A stretch of 64,000 nt of DNA from Enemella dayhoffiae (GTDB taxonomy: Bacteria; Actinomycetota; Actinomycetes; Propionibacteriales; Propionibacteriaceae). Of this stretch, positions 18,762 through 28,556 are shown one piece after another; position 1 is the stretch's first letter; each line of letters starts with the position of its first letter. The DNA is taken from positions 62,001 to 126,000 of the forward strand of contig NZ_NMVQ01000004.1 of the NCBI RefSeq assembly GCF_002250625.1. The letters run 5' to 3'. The notes beneath the pieces were generated by a model. It was given only the letters and a program-made list of their open reading frames with translations. It made no database searches and was not told where the DNA came from. The position numbers were made by a program, and so were the translations under genes.

Positions 18762-18768
18762 CCCCTGA

Positions 18769-18784
18769 TCGAACGGACGTTCGA
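18769..18784. promoter_or_regulatory. LexA (SOS) box upstream of ruvCAB
   Basis: TCGAACGGACGTTCGA is a perfect 16-bp palindromic match to the actinobacterial/Gram-positive LexA box pattern TCGAAC-N4-GTTCGA. It lies eight bases before the first possible ruvC start, so LexA bound here should block ruvCAB transcription until DNA damage. The adhesin gene starts about 115 bases away on the other strand and is less likely to be a target. Confidence 0.85.
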
Positions 18785-18898
18785 CAGGTTAGCGAGCGGG
18801 GCGCCGTTAGGCCCGGAGAAACGCCGTGTCCCCGAACCGTCGAACCCGATAACGAAATCATAACGCAGTCTTGTGGGGTTCCGGCCGCAGCCGAAAGA

Positions 18899-21800
18899 AT
18901 GCTCGAGCCTGTTCACCATTCTACAGCGACCGGAGCACCGATCATCTTGTCCTCTTACTTCCGGTTGATCCGGGCTCTCACCGCCATTTTGATGCTGTGC
19001 GGCGGCCTCACGGTCGGCGGCACCGTCAGCGCCCGGCCTGCGCAGGCCGCGACCATCCCTCTCGCCGGGGTGACCGCTCAGCTCAGCGACCACCACGGCA
19101 CCGCCGGCACTGACTCCGCGAACTGCATCAAGTACTCCCCGTCCGGCTCGGCCACGTCCACCGCCTTCGTCTCCGCGGGCCAGACCGCCATCACCGCGCA
19201 CGGTGTTCCGGCTGGCGGCAGCTGCCCCGGCACCCTCAGCACCTCGGTTCAGAGCGCGCTGGGGGTGAGCCCGTCCTCGGTGAACAGTGTCAATGACGGC
19301 ACCCCGTTCCTGCTCAGCTCGATCACCCACTGGAACAACCCGATCAGCGCCGGAATCGCGGCCCGCTACACCGGCAACCTGACGATCCGCATCGGCGGAT
19401 TCGATCAGCAGGTGGACCTCGTCTATCCCTGGACCATGTGGGAGACCCCCAACACCGAAAACCCCTGCGCGTTCCCCCAGGGCCCCAACCAGAACGGCTG
19501 TGCCGATCAGGTTACCTTCACCGCTGCCGCCTCCACCCAGACCCTGACCAAGAACGGTGTCACCTACAAGCTGGTGATCAACGGCTTCGGACCCTCGACG
19601 AACGGCACCTGCCCGGCGGCCCCCGGGGCGACCACGCCGAGTGCGGACTTCCTGACCGCCGAGCGGGCCACCACGCTGGGCTGCATCTATGGCACCCTGT
19701 CCCAGGTCCGATCGCTCACCGTGGTCAAGCAGGTGGTCGGAAACCCACCGATGATGCCCGCATTCGGTTACAGCTCCACCAGCAGCCTGACCGGTTCGCC
19801 GTGGGCCGGCAGCAACTTCACGCTCACTCCACCGGGGGCGGCCAGCGTCACCCGCGAACTGCTGCAGGGCGAGTCGGTGAGCGTCACCGAGGCGCTTCCC
19901 CCCGGTGACCAGTGGTCGTTGACCCGGATCCTGTGCACCAACGGTGATGGGACACCGCTGGCGGCGGCCAATTATGACCTGGCCGCGGGGCGGGTCTCCA
20001 TCAACAACACCCCCGCGCCCACCAGTGCCGCGGCCGGACCGATCACCTGCACCTATACCAACACCTACACCCCCACGGGCACCCTCACCCTGGTGAAGCA
20101 GGTGAACGGCGGCAGCGCCACCGCGAGCCAGTTCACCCTGACCGCCAGTGGCCCCACCCCGATCAGCGGTCCCGGCGGCAGCGCCGCGATCACCAACCAA
20201 CGGGTCACCGCCGGCACGTACACCCTGAGCGAGGCCACCCAGACCAGCGGCTACGTGCCGGGCGCCTGGACCTGCACCGGTGCCACCCTGAATGGCAACC
20301 AGCTCACCGTCCCCGACGGGGCGAATGTCACCTGTACCGTCAGCAACCGCTACGCCACCGGGAACTTCCAGATCACCAAGACGGTCCAGGGTCCCAGCGG
20401 TTCCCCGGCGTACCCGACAACGGTTTCATTCACCGGCAGCTACCAGTGCGGCACCTCCCCAGCCGTTGATTACACGGTCACCACTGGCACACCGTTCACC
20501 TCGCCCCAGTTGCCGGCCGGCACCGTGTGCAGCATCACCGAGAACACTCCCAGCGGCAACCTGCCGGACAGTTCTTACGCCTGGCAGGCGCCGGTTCTGC
20601 CCAATGGCGGTCGGATCACCATCAGCGATCAGGGCACCGCCACCATGCCGATCACCAACAGCTACGTCCGACAGACCGGCTCGGTGAGCCTGTCCAAGGT
20701 CGTCACCCCGCGCCCGGGGACCCCAGCGCTGGCGTACACCGGTGGCCCCACCCGAGCATTCCCGGTGAACTACACCTGCACGATCGGCGCGAACACCGTG
20801 GCCCAGGGACAGGCGACCGTTCGCCCGGACGGCAACTCCGTGCAGATCCCCAACCTGCCCGCGACCTCCACCTGCACCTTCACCGAGGACCAGACCCCGG
20901 CACCCGGAGACTTCCGCAGTGCCGCGAACCGCTGGGACGGCTACGCCTTTGCCCCCGCCACCGTCACCGTCCCGGTCAACGGCACCGTCAGCTCCACGGT
21001 GACCAACTACTTCATCCGCGACACCGCCAGCCTGACGCTCGCCAAGCAGGTCAGTGGCGGGGGTTACCTCGGCAGCGGGCAGCCGTTCACCCTGCACTGG
21101 GACTGCGGGATCGCCTCGGGTGACGTCCAGCTCGGTGCCGGCAGCAGTCAGAGCGTGACCGTCCCGGCCAACGTGCAGTGCACCGTCTCCGAGGCTCCGC
21201 CGGCGGCGAACCTCCTCGACGCCGGCCACGTCTGGGGTACGCCGATCTGGACCGGTCTGACGAACGGCACGGTGTCGGTGCCCCCCGGTGGGTCGGCCCA
21301 GGTCAGCGTCACCAACCCGACCGTGCCGGTGTTCGGCCGCGTCGGGGTGAACAAGGCGATCAGCCCGAGCCAGTACGCCTCCGCGGTCCGTCCGTTGGCC
21401 CGCTTCAACGTCACGGTATCCTGCAACGCCCCCGCACAGGGGCAGACCGGCAACTACACCCAGACGTTCTCCATCCCTGCCGACGCCCCCGCGGTGACCA
21501 CCCCGGAACTGCCCCTGGGCACCTCCTGCACCGTCACCGAGGCCGCCCCCCAGCAGTCGGGCCTGGTGGACGACTCCTACCGCTGGGGCAGCACCCCGGG
21601 TGCTCAGACCGTCACGGTGGACAACCGGGATGAGGTACGCACGGTCACCGTCACCAACACGGTCACCCGGGCGTACGGGTCGCTGGCCATCACCAAGGCC
21701 ATCCAGCCGCTCAACGGGGTGACCGGCGCGAGCACGACGTTCACCGGCCGCTGGAGCTGTGTCTACGGCGATGACCCGGCGGTCGCCGGGACCTGGACCC

Positions 21801-24800
21801 GGACCGGAGCCGGGGCGGCCATTCTCAGTGGGCCGACCGGGCAAATCCTGATCGGTTCCACCTGCACCGTCTTCGAGGACGAGCGCAACCCGCTGCGCCC
21901 GAACCCGAACGACCCCTCCTACGTGTGGGGACCGCACACGGTCACCGGACCGGTGGCGATCACCGCCGCCAACCCCAACGGCCAGGTCACGGTGACCAAC
22001 CCGGTGGTCCGGCTCACCGGCAGCTTCGGCGTCGGCAAGATCGTCCGCGGCGGCACTGCCGGCACCGCGTTCACCGACGGTGACTTCGGCTTCGCCTACA
22101 CCTGCACCCAGCCCGACAACACGGTGCTCAACGGGACGCTGACGGTCCGTGCCGGCCAGGCGGTGAACGGCCCGAGCCTGCCGGCCGGCACCCAGTGCAC
22201 GGTGACCGAGACCTCCCGGCCGAACGCGATCAACCCCTATCGCTGGGATCCCACCCGAACCACGCTGGGTTATGGCGACAACGAGGGCACCTCGTCCTCG
22301 GTCAGCTTCACCGTCCCCAACGATCCGATCAACCCGATCAAAGTGCGCGCTTACAACTACATCGGCGTCGCCACCGCGGACGTGCGCGCCACCAAGCAGG
22401 TCGCCGGGCCGGGCTTCGTCGACGGCCCCGACGCCACCTTCGACCTCAGCCTGGTCTGCGCGCTCAACGGGGCCACGAGCAGTTACGGACCGCTCGCCAC
22501 CCGCGCCGGGGCCGCCAACGCCGCCACGTTCAGCTCCATCCCGGTGGGCAGCGTGTGCCACCTGGCCGAGGAACCGATCCCACCGGGTGCGCACCTGCTC
22601 GACGCCTCCTACCGCTGGGATCGGACCCCCGTATTTACCCCGGCGACGGTGACGGTCGACACCGCCACCACGAATGACCTGCAGGTGACCAACACCATCG
22701 TCAGGGCGTATGGCGCGCTGGCGCTGGAGAAGACGCTGAGCGCCCCCGCTGGTGTGGTCGACCCGACCCGGACCTATTCGGGCGGCTGGACCTGCACCCA
22801 TTCCGGCGACGCCGCGGTCAGCGGATCCTGGACCGTTGACGGGACCGGCCGGGCGGCCCTGACCGGCGTACCGGACGAGGGAATCCTGCTCGGTTCCACC
22901 TGTACGCCCACCGAGACCGGCGGGATCACCACCCCGCCGTCCACCGATCCGTCCTATCAGTGGGACACCCCGACCCTCACCCCGGCCAGTCCCAGCTCCG
23001 CGGCCACCGCGGTGATGGGCGTCGACAACCGGGTCAGCCGCAGCACCGTGCCGATCCGGGTCGCCAAGACTCTCAGTGGGGTCAAAGACGGCTACACCGG
23101 CACCGGCACTCCATTCGGGGTGGACCTGCGCTGCGTCGCCCCCGGCAGCACCGATGCCCCGGTGGTGGCCCACGCGCAGCTGGCCCCCGACGGGACCCTG
23201 CACCCACTCGCCGACATCCCTACCGGCTGGAACTGCCTGATCGGTGAGGCCAGCCCGACCCAGGACCTGCTGCGCAATCCGTCCTATGCCTGGGGCACAC
23301 CGAGTTACGCTGGCGCCCCCGGCGGCAGCTTCTCCGCGGGCGCTGGCACCGACATTGTCGTGGACAATCCGGTGCTGCGGCGTACCGGTGGGTTCGCCCT
23401 GACCAAGGCGATCGCCTCGGGCACGCCCGACGGGGTGGTGCTGCCCACGGCGAGCTTCACCGGTGGCTACAACTGCAGCTACAACCCCGGTCAGCCGGAC
23501 GCGGCGAGTTGGACCGGTCGCTGGCAGGTGACCGGTGCCGGTGGGGCCGCAGCGTTCGATCCGCCGTTGCCCGAGCTGCCGGTCGGCACCGTGTGTGGCG
23601 CGACCGAGGACGCCCCCAACGGTGGCCTGGTCGACCAATCCTGGGCCTGGGGTACGCCGACCCTGTCCGCCCCGGTCACAGTCGGCGCCCAGACGACCGA
23701 GACCGTCACCGTCACCAACACCCCGCAACGGGTGTACTCCTCGGCCCGGGTGACCAAGACCTACACCGGTGTGGCAGGCGCGCTGCCCCCGGGGCTGAAC
23801 GTGACCATTGCCTACGCGTGCACCCCGCCCGATGGGGGCACCCCGCTCACCGGCACCGTGACGGTCCCTGCCGCCGGTGGTGCCGCCGATCTGTTCCGCG
23901 CTGATGGGTCGGTGCGTACCGAGGCCGGACCGGTCCTGGTACCGGCCGGATCGCGGTGCCGGATCGCCGAGCAGACCCTGCTCGACAGCGACCTGACCGA
24001 CGGCTCCTACGGCTGGAACGCCGAGGCCTATGCCCCGGGGCAGGAACTGACCACGGCGGCCGCGGGCACCGCCGAGGTGGGCATCACCAACAGCACCCAT
24101 CGGGTCTATCAGCAGTTGCAGGTGCGCAAACAGATCATCGGCGTCCCCGATGGCGTGGCGGTCCGCTCGCCGCTGCAGTTCACGGGCACCTACGAGTGCC
24201 GCTACGGCACCGACGCCCCGGTGACCGGTGACTGGCTGATCACCGATCAGGGCAGCACCACCGTGAACGGCATCCTGGTCGGCTCGCAGTGCTCGGTCAC
24301 CTCCGAGGACACGGTCGCCCAGTTGCCCGTGCCGACCGACGAGTCCTACAAGTGGGGCGCCTGGCGGGCCGACGGGCCCACCACGCTGACCCGCGACCAG
24401 GTTGGCAACCTGACGGTGACCAACCCGGTGGAGCGGATGCTCACCGAGTTGCGCATCACCAAGCGGCTGGATCCGGCCCAGGCCGCCCAGCTGCCCGCCG
24501 GGACCCGGTTCGAGGTGTCCTACACGTGCACCTCGCAGAGCGGGGAGGAGCGTGCCGGACAGTACTCACTGGCGGTGGGTGAGACCTGGACCTCGCCCAG
24601 CGACATCCCGATCGGCAGCCGCTGCCGGGTCGTCGAGGGCACCCTGCCCACCGCACCGGTCGGTCAGCACTGGCAGCAACCGGGCTTCACCGTCGACGGT
24701 CTGTTGGAACCACCGGTGGTGGACGGGCCGAGCGTGTCCTTCACGATTCCGGCTGGCCGGTCCGACCTGCAGATCGCCCATCCACTGGTGTCGATCCGTA

Positions 24801-25813
24801 ACGCCCTGTCCGATGACACGGCCTCGTTCACCCTGGACAAGGCCTCCGACCCGGTCAGCGGCTCCCAGGTCGACCCCGGTGGCACCATCCGCTATCGGCT
24901 CACGCTGACCCCGACCGGTTCGGGTGTACGCCCCGGTGTGATCGTCACCGACGACCTGAGCCAAGTGCTCGCCCACGCGACGGTCGACCAGCTCGACCCG
25001 AGCCAGGGCACGGTGACCCTGAGTGGGAACCGGCTGGTGTGGGCGGTCGGCACCGTGGCCGCGGACGGCGGGCCCCTGACCCTGACCTATCGGGCCACGG
25101 TGAATGCCGATGCCTGGGGCCAGACGCTGCGCAACGCGGTGACGAGCAACGTGCCCCCGGCGACCTGCCCGGCCTGCCACACCAGCACCGAGCACCGGAC
25201 GCCGCCGAGCTTCACCCTGGACAAGTCCGCCAACCCGGCCAGCGGCTCCCTGGTCAACCCGGGTGAGGCCATCGTCTATCGGGTGACGTTGAGCCCGAGC
25301 GCCGGCGGCGGCGTACGCTCCGGCGTGGTCGTCACCGACGACCTGAGCCAGGTGCTCGACTCGGCCACGGTCGACCAGGTGTCGGCCAGCCAGGGCTCCG
25401 CGGTGCTCACCGGCACCCGGCTGGTCTGGACCGTGGGCGATGTGACCGGTGGAAGTGCGCCGTTGACGCTCACCTATCGATCGACGGTGCGGCCCGACGC
25501 ATGGGGGCGCACCATCCGCAACCTGGTCCTCGCCAACGTGCCGCCCGCTGAGTGCTCGAAGTGCCACGACAGCACCGAGCACCACACACCACCGCCCCCG
25601 GTCACGCCGAGCCCGACCCCCACGCCGCAACCGCCGACCCCGCCCGCACCACAACCGCCCGCACCACAACCGCCTGCACCACAACCGCCAGCACCGCTGC
25701 CGCCGGCACCGCTGCCGGACACCGGCGGACCGGGGCTCGGGTTGGGACTGTTGGGACTGGTCAGCCTGCTCGCTGGCATCTGGGCGTTGCGCCGGGGCGG
25801 CCGGGGCCGCTGA
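18899..25813 (+). CDS. Giant LPXTG cell-wall protein with about fifteen DUF5979/CnaB-like repeats
   Basis: A 2304-residue secreted surface protein. The signal peptide ends near PAQA-A (residue 50). TTG 18947 is an alternative start that gives a more normal signal length. Residues 51-265 form a head domain with a SSITHWNNPI motif, like choice-of-anchor domains. From about 270 to 1970 there are some fifteen repeats of about 110 residues. Each starts with a strand carrying Lys (LVKQV, ITKTV, LAKQV), contains two Cys, a Glu in C-T-V-T-E-like motifs, an SYxWG-like motif, and ends in VTN. Lys, Glu and Asn in these places fit self-forming isopeptide bonds. Two different repeats (FTLDK...VVTDDLSQVL) follow at about 1975-2220, then a Pro-rich wall segment, LPDTG (2272-2276), a membrane helix and RRGGRGR. 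No sortase gene lies in the window. Confidence 0.88.
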   Translation: MLEPVHHSTATGAPIILSSYFRLIRALTAILMLCGGLTVGGTVSARPAQAATIPLAGVTAQLSDHHGTAGTDSANCIKYSPSGSATSTAFVSAGQTAITAHGVPAGGSCPGTLSTSVQSALGVSPSSVNSVNDGTPFLLSSITHWNNPISAGIAARYTGNLTIRIGGFDQQVDLVYPWTMWETPNTENPCAFPQGPNQNGCADQVTFTAAASTQTLTKNGVTYKLVINGFGPSTNGTCPAAPGATTPSADFLTAERATTLGCIYGTLSQVRSLTVVKQVVGNPPMMPAFGYSSTSSLTGSPWAGSNFTLTPPGAASVTRELLQGESVSVTEALPPGDQWSLTRILCTNGDGTPLAAANYDLAAGRVSINNTPAPTSAAAGPITCTYTNTYTPTGTLTLVKQVNGGSATASQFTLTASGPTPISGPGGSAAITNQRVTAGTYTLSEATQTSGYVPGAWTCTGATLNGNQLTVPDGANVTCTVSNRYATGNFQITKTVQGPSGSPAYPTTVSFTGSYQCGTSPAVDYTVTTGTPFTSPQLPAGTVCSITENTPSGNLPDSSYAWQAPVLPNGGRITISDQGTATMPITNSYVRQTGSVSLSKVVTPRPGTPALAYTGGPTRAFPVNYTCTIGANTVAQGQATVRPDGNSVQIPNLPATSTCTFTEDQTPAPGDFRSAANRWDGYAFAPATVTVPVNGTVSSTVTNYFIRDTASLTLAKQVSGGGYLGSGQPFTLHWDCGIASGDVQLGAGSSQSVTVPANVQCTVSEAPPAANLLDAGHVWGTPIWTGLTNGTVSVPPGGSAQVSVTNPTVPVFGRVGVNKAISPSQYASAVRPLARFNVTVSCNAPAQGQTGNYTQTFSIPADAPAVTTPELPLGTSCTVTEAAPQQSGLVDDSYRWGSTPGAQTVTVDNRDEVRTVTVTNTVTRAYGSLAITKAIQPLNGVTGASTTFTGRWSCVYGDDPAVAGTWTRTGAGAAILSGPTGQILIGSTCTVFEDERNPLRPNPNDPSYVWGPHTVTGPVAITAANPNGQVTVTNPVVRLTGSFGVGKIVRGGTAGTAFTDGDFGFAYTCTQPDNTVLNGTLTVRAGQAVNGPSLPAGTQCTVTETSRPNAINPYRWDPTRTTLGYGDNEGTSSSVSFTVPNDPINPIKVRAYNYIGVATADVRATKQVAGPGFVDGPDATFDLSLVCALNGATSSYGPLATRAGAANAATFSSIPVGSVCHLAEEPIPPGAHLLDASYRWDRTPVFTPATVTVDTATTNDLQVTNTIVRAYGALALEKTLSAPAGVVDPTRTYSGGWTCTHSGDAAVSGSWTVDGTGRAALTGVPDEGILLGSTCTPTETGGITTPPSTDPSYQWDTPTLTPASPSSAATAVMGVDNRVSRSTVPIRVAKTLSGVKDGYTGTGTPFGVDLRCVAPGSTDAPVVAHAQLAPDGTLHPLADIPTGWNCLIGEASPTQDLLRNPSYAWGTPSYAGAPGGSFSAGAGTDIVVDNPVLRRTGGFALTKAIASGTPDGVVLPTASFTGGYNCSYNPGQPDAASWTGRWQVTGAGGAAAFDPPLPELPVGTVCGATEDAPNGGLVDQSWAWGTPTLSAPVTVGAQTTETVTVTNTPQRVYSSARVTKTYTGVAGALPPGLNVTIAYACTPPDGGTPLTGTVTVPAAGGAADLFRADGSVRTEAGPVLVPAGSRCRIAEQTLLDSDLTDGSYGWNAEAYAPGQELTTAAAGTAEVGITNSTHRVYQQLQVRKQIIGVPDGVAVRSPLQFTGTYECRYGTDAPVTGDWLITDQGSTTVNGILVGSQCSVTSEDTVAQLPVPTDESYKWGAWRADGPTTLTRDQVGNLTVTNPVERMLTELRITKRLDPAQAAQLPAGTRFEVSYTCTSQSGEERAGQYSLAVGETWTSPSDIPIGSRCRVVEGTLPTAPVGQHWQQPGFTVDGLLEPPVVDGPSVSFTIPAGRSDLQIAHPLVSIRNALSDDTASFTLDKASDPVSGSQVDPGGTIRYRLTLTPTGSGVRPGVIVTDDLSQVLAHATVDQLDPSQGTVTLSGNRLVWAVGTVAADGGPLTLTYRATVNADAWGQTLRNAVTSNVPPATCPACHTSTEHRTPPSFTLDKSANPASGSLVNPGEAIVYRVTLSPSAGGGVRSGVVVTDDLSQVLDSATVDQVSASQGSAVLTGTRLVWTVGDVTGGSAPLTLTYRSTVRPDAWGRTIRNLVLANVPPAECSKCHDSTEHHTPPPPVTPSPTPTPQPPTPPAPQPPAPQPPAPQPPAPLPPAPLPDTGGPGLGLGLLGLVSLLAGIWALRRGGRGR

Positions 25814-25837
25814 GCCGGGACGCGACCGGGTCTACGG

Positions 25838-26587
25838 TCACTCCTGTTCGGCGGGACCCTCGTAGTTGGCGTACACGTTCTGCACATCGTCGGAGTCGTC
25901 GAGCGCGTCGATGATCCGCTCGATCTTCTCGGCGGTGTCCGCGTCGACCGGGTTGTCGTAGTCGGGGACCATCGCGACCTCGGCCGATTCGTAGTCGAGC
26001 CCGGCGGCCTGGACGGCCTTGCGCACCTCGACCAGGTCGTTCGGCTCGCACTGGATGGTGAACCCCTCGCCATGGTCGATCACCTCCTCGGCGCCGGCCT
26101 CCAGGGTGGCCTCGAGCAGATCGTCCTCGCTGACCGACCTGCCCTCCTGGTCGCGGGCCACCTCGATCACGCCCTTGCGCTGATAGAGCCGCGACACCGA
26201 GCCGGCGTCGGCCATCGAGCCGCCGTTGCGGGTGACGGCGACGCGCACCTCGGAGGCGGAGCGGTTGCGGTTGTCGGTCAGGCACTCGATGAGTACGCCG
26301 ACCCCGCCGGGGGCCATCGCCTCGTACCAGAGCGTCTCGTACTGGGCGCCGCCGCCCTCGGCACCGGAGCCGCGCTTGACCGCGCGGTCGATGTTGTCGT
26401 TGGGGACCGAGGACTTCTTCGCCTTCTGGATGGCGTCATAGAGGGTCGGGTTGCCGGCGGGGTCGCCGCCACCCAGCCGTGCGGCCACCTCGATGTTCTT
26501 GATCAGCTTCGCGAAGAGCTTGCCCCGCTTGGCGTCGATGACCGCCTTCTTGTGCTTGGTGGTCGCCCACTTGGAATGACCGCTCAT
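25838..26587 (-). CDS. yebC: YebC/PmpR-family protein
   Basis: A 249-residue protein of the widespread YebC family, long annotated as a transcription regulator and more recently linked to translation of difficult sequences. The N-terminal signature [23 protein letters not shown] is intact apart from an Ala after W. The middle [12 protein letters not shown] and the C-terminal acidic part are typical. The ATG at 26587 is fixed by this N-terminus and by AGAGGA upstream; open frame beyond it is chance. It normally stands next to ruvC, but here the 7-kb surface-protein gene lies between them. Confidence 0.95.
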   Translation of the reverse strand: MSGHSKWATTKHKKAVIDAKRGKLFAKLIKNIEVAARLGGGDPAGNPTLYDAIQKAKKSSVPNDNIDRAVKRGSGAEGGGAQYETLWYEAMAPGGVGVLIECLTDNRNRSASEVRVAVTRNGGSMADAGSVSRLYQRKGVIEVARDQEGRSVSEDDLLEATLEAGAEEVIDHGEGFTIQCEPNDLVEVRKAVQAAGLDYESAEVAMVPDYDNPVDADTAEKIERIIDALDDSDDVQNVYANYEGPAEQE

Positions 26588-26646
26588 CGGTCCCGTCCTC
26601 TCTCGTCTCGACGCCGCGTGTACCGCGCCGGTACCGCCGCTGGGCC

Positions 26647-27636
26647 CTAGTCGGCCAGGTCCTGCGGGGCGGTGCACTCGTACTGGATCATGGTGTCGGT
26701 CGCCTCGTAGCCAAGCGAGCGGTACAACTCCATCCCGCCGCCGTTGTGCGAGTCCACCCCGAGCCCGCCGCCCTCCAGGCCGGAGTTCCGGAAGGAGTCC
26801 AGCGACCGCGCGAGAAGGATACGAGCCAGGCCGCGGCCCCGCCACTCGGGGCGTACGCCGAGCCGGTCGGTCCAGCCCTCGACGTCCTCGTCGCCATAGC
26901 GCGCGCTGAGGGCGTACCCGACCACGCGACCGTCGTCGGCCAGCGCCACCCAGGACCACTCGGGGCGGGACTGTCCGCGGGCGATCGACTCCGCCCAGCC
27001 GACCTCGTCGATCGGCTTGGAGTTCCAGGCCGACCCAAACGCCTCGTTATGGCAGTCCCGGGTGGCCTCGACGTGTTCGCTGCCGAACGGGACGACGCGT
27101 ACGCCGGGCAGCTCCAGCGCGATCGCCTGGTCGACCTGGTCGCCCATGTCGGAGAACTGGCAGTGCATGTCGATGAACCAGCGGGCCTCGCGCATTCCGC
27201 CGTGCAGATAGAGCCGGCGCCGTCCGGACAGCTTCTCGTCGGTGAACGCGAGCATGGTCAGTGGTCTGTCGCCGTTGTCGCGCTGCCAGAACTGCCACGC
27301 GGCCCTGCGTTGCCAGGCGAACATCTTGCGACCGATCGCCTGGTGTCGGTACGCCGGGTGCACGGCTCCGACCAGCCGAACCCGGTCGCCGGGATAGTCG
27401 GTGAAGTTGTTCCAGATCAGCGCCACCACGGACTCGCCGTCGCGGCCGACGAAGACGCACTGCTGGACGTCGTCCTCCATCCGTGCGAAGCTCTCCTCGA
27501 CGTCCTCCCGGGCCCAGCGTTCGGCGGGTTCGTCGAGGTAGTAGATGGCGGTGGACAGGGCGTGGATCGCCTCGACATCGGCGAACGTGGCCGGGGTCCA
27601 GGTCAGCGGAGTCACGTCATCGAGCGGGTGGCCCAT
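26647..27636 (-). CDS. GNAT acetyltransferase with two tandem domains
   Basis: A 329-residue enzyme with two GNAT folds. The first (about residues 10-160) shows [12 protein letters not shown] and [13 protein letters not shown], the place of the acetyl-CoA loop. The second (about 175-320) has the clearer motif [19 protein letters not shown] and ends with [16 protein letters not shown]. It transfers an acyl group from acyl-CoA to an unknown amine. Two-domain GNATs in actinobacteria include MshD of mycothiol synthesis, but the sequence does not force that assignment. AGAGAGGA precedes ATG 27636. It follows the acyltransferase gene by 80 bases on the same strand. Confidence 0.83.
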   Translation of the reverse strand: MGHPLDDVTPLTWTPATFADVEAIHALSTAIYYLDEPAERWAREDVEESFARMEDDVQQCVFVGRDGESVVALIWNNFTDYPGDRVRLVGAVHPAYRHQAIGRKMFAWQRRAAWQFWQRDNGDRPLTMLAFTDEKLSGRRRLYLHGGMREARWFIDMHCQFSDMGDQVDQAIALELPGVRVVPFGSEHVEATRDCHNEAFGSAWNSKPIDEVGWAESIARGQSRPEWSWVALADDGRVVGYALSARYGDEDVEGWTDRLGVRPEWRGRGLARILLARSLDSFRNSGLEGGGLGVDSHNGGGMELYRSLGYEATDTMIQYECTAPQDLAD

Positions 27637-27716
27637 AACGATCCTCTCTGTCTGCCCCGACACTGCTGCCCGAGTGGGCGCAGTGATCGAGTGTACTCTC
27701 CGGCCCAAGGGAAGGG

Positions 27717-28556
27717 TCAGCGCCAGATCCTGGTCGTCGCGCGACTTCCGCCGCGGCGGGCGGGGGCGGTCTCCGCCCAGGTCAGCCGCCAGCCGTGGGT
27801 CGCCGGCTGCTCGCTCGCCGGGCTGCGGCGCTGCACCTGCCACCAGGTGCCGGCGTCCTCCTCCAGCAGCGCGGCCACGGCGGCGCGCTGCTCGGGGGCG
27901 CCGGCATCGGCACCGAGCGGGTTGCCGAACCGGACGGCGACCCGGGCCCGGGACCGGCCGCGATCGGGCACGCTCAACGCTCCGCGGACGCCGACCGGAA
28001 CGACGGGTACGCCGGCGCGGGCGGCCAGCCGTGCCGCGGCGTCACCGAACTCCCGCAGGCTGCCGTCGCCGTTGGGTCGCCCCTCGGGGAACGCGAGCAC
28101 GGTGCCGCCGCGGCGGAGTCGTTCGACGAGCCTGTCCTGGGAGCGGTCGCCGATCAGCACGGTCGTGTTCAGCCGGCGCGACCACGGCAGTCGGCCGAGC
28201 ACCAGGCGGACGGCGGCCGCGGTCGGATGGTTGGCGACCAGCACCACCCCGCCCGCGGGCAGCCGGGCCGGGTCTCCCCCGTCGACGCTCAGCCCGCGCG
28301 GGGTGCCGAGGGTGGTCACCGCGCGGAGCACGCTGGCCGGGCTGGCGGCGCTCCCTGACCCTTCGACTCGCTCGTTCCTCGCTCGCTCAGAGAGCGCATG
28401 GGGCGACGCTCCTCGCTCAGAGAGCGTGGCGTCGGGGCCGGACCAGCCGCGCGCGCGACCGACCTTGCGGAGGTCGGCGAGCAACCGCGGCGCCAGCCGC
28501 GGTCGCCGGCGGCCGCCGCGGGCCCAGCGGGCGAGTTCGCGCTGCTGCTCGCTCAT
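27717..28556 (-). CDS. PlsC-like lysophospholipid acyltransferase, possibly inactive
   Basis: A 279-residue protein with the acyltransferase fold of 1-acylglycerol-phosphate acyltransferases. It has NHPTAAAV at residues 109-116 (motif I), FPEGRPNGDGSL (motif III) and VPVVPVGVRG (motif IV). Motif I normally has Asp four or five residues after His; here the positions hold Ala and Val, so the usual His-Asp pair is missing. Residues 42-68 are encoded by an in-frame repeat insertion (28353-28432). The start overlaps the stop of the LarA-like gene (ATGA), which ties it to the hisA/reductase operon. It may acylate an unusual acceptor, or be a non-catalytic partner. Confidence 0.75.
   Translation of the reverse strand: MSEQQRELARWARGGRRRPRLAPRLLADLRKVGRARGWSGPDATLSERGASPHALSERARNERVEGSGSAASPASVLRAVTTLGTPRGLSVDGGDPARLPAGGVVLVANHPTAAAVRLVLGRLPWSRRLNTTVLIGDRSQDRLVERLRRGGTVLAFPEGRPNGDGSLREFGDAAARLAARAGVPVVPVGVRGALSVPDRGRSRARVAVRFGNPLGADAGAPEQRAAVAALLEEDAGTWWQVQRRSPASEQPATHGWRLTWAETAPARRGGSRATTRIWR
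28353..28432. repeat. Repeat insertion inside the PlsC-like gene
   Basis: CCCTTCGACTCGCTCG is followed by two copies of CTCGCTCAGAGAGCG (28382-28396 and 28412-28426), 30 bases apart. The first part resembles the dispersed CTTCGACAAGCTCAG element. The segment is read in frame and codes for ALSERARNERVEGSG-like sequence that is not expected in an acyltransferase. Confidence 0.7.

Noticed and set aside
20426-24100. Very long antisense open frame (over 1200 codons) inside the surface-protein gene
   Set aside because: It has only low-complexity Gly/Arg/Asp/Val sequence without domains. Long antisense frames arise easily in very GC-rich repeated coding DNA, and the sense frame has signal peptide, repeats and LPXTG.
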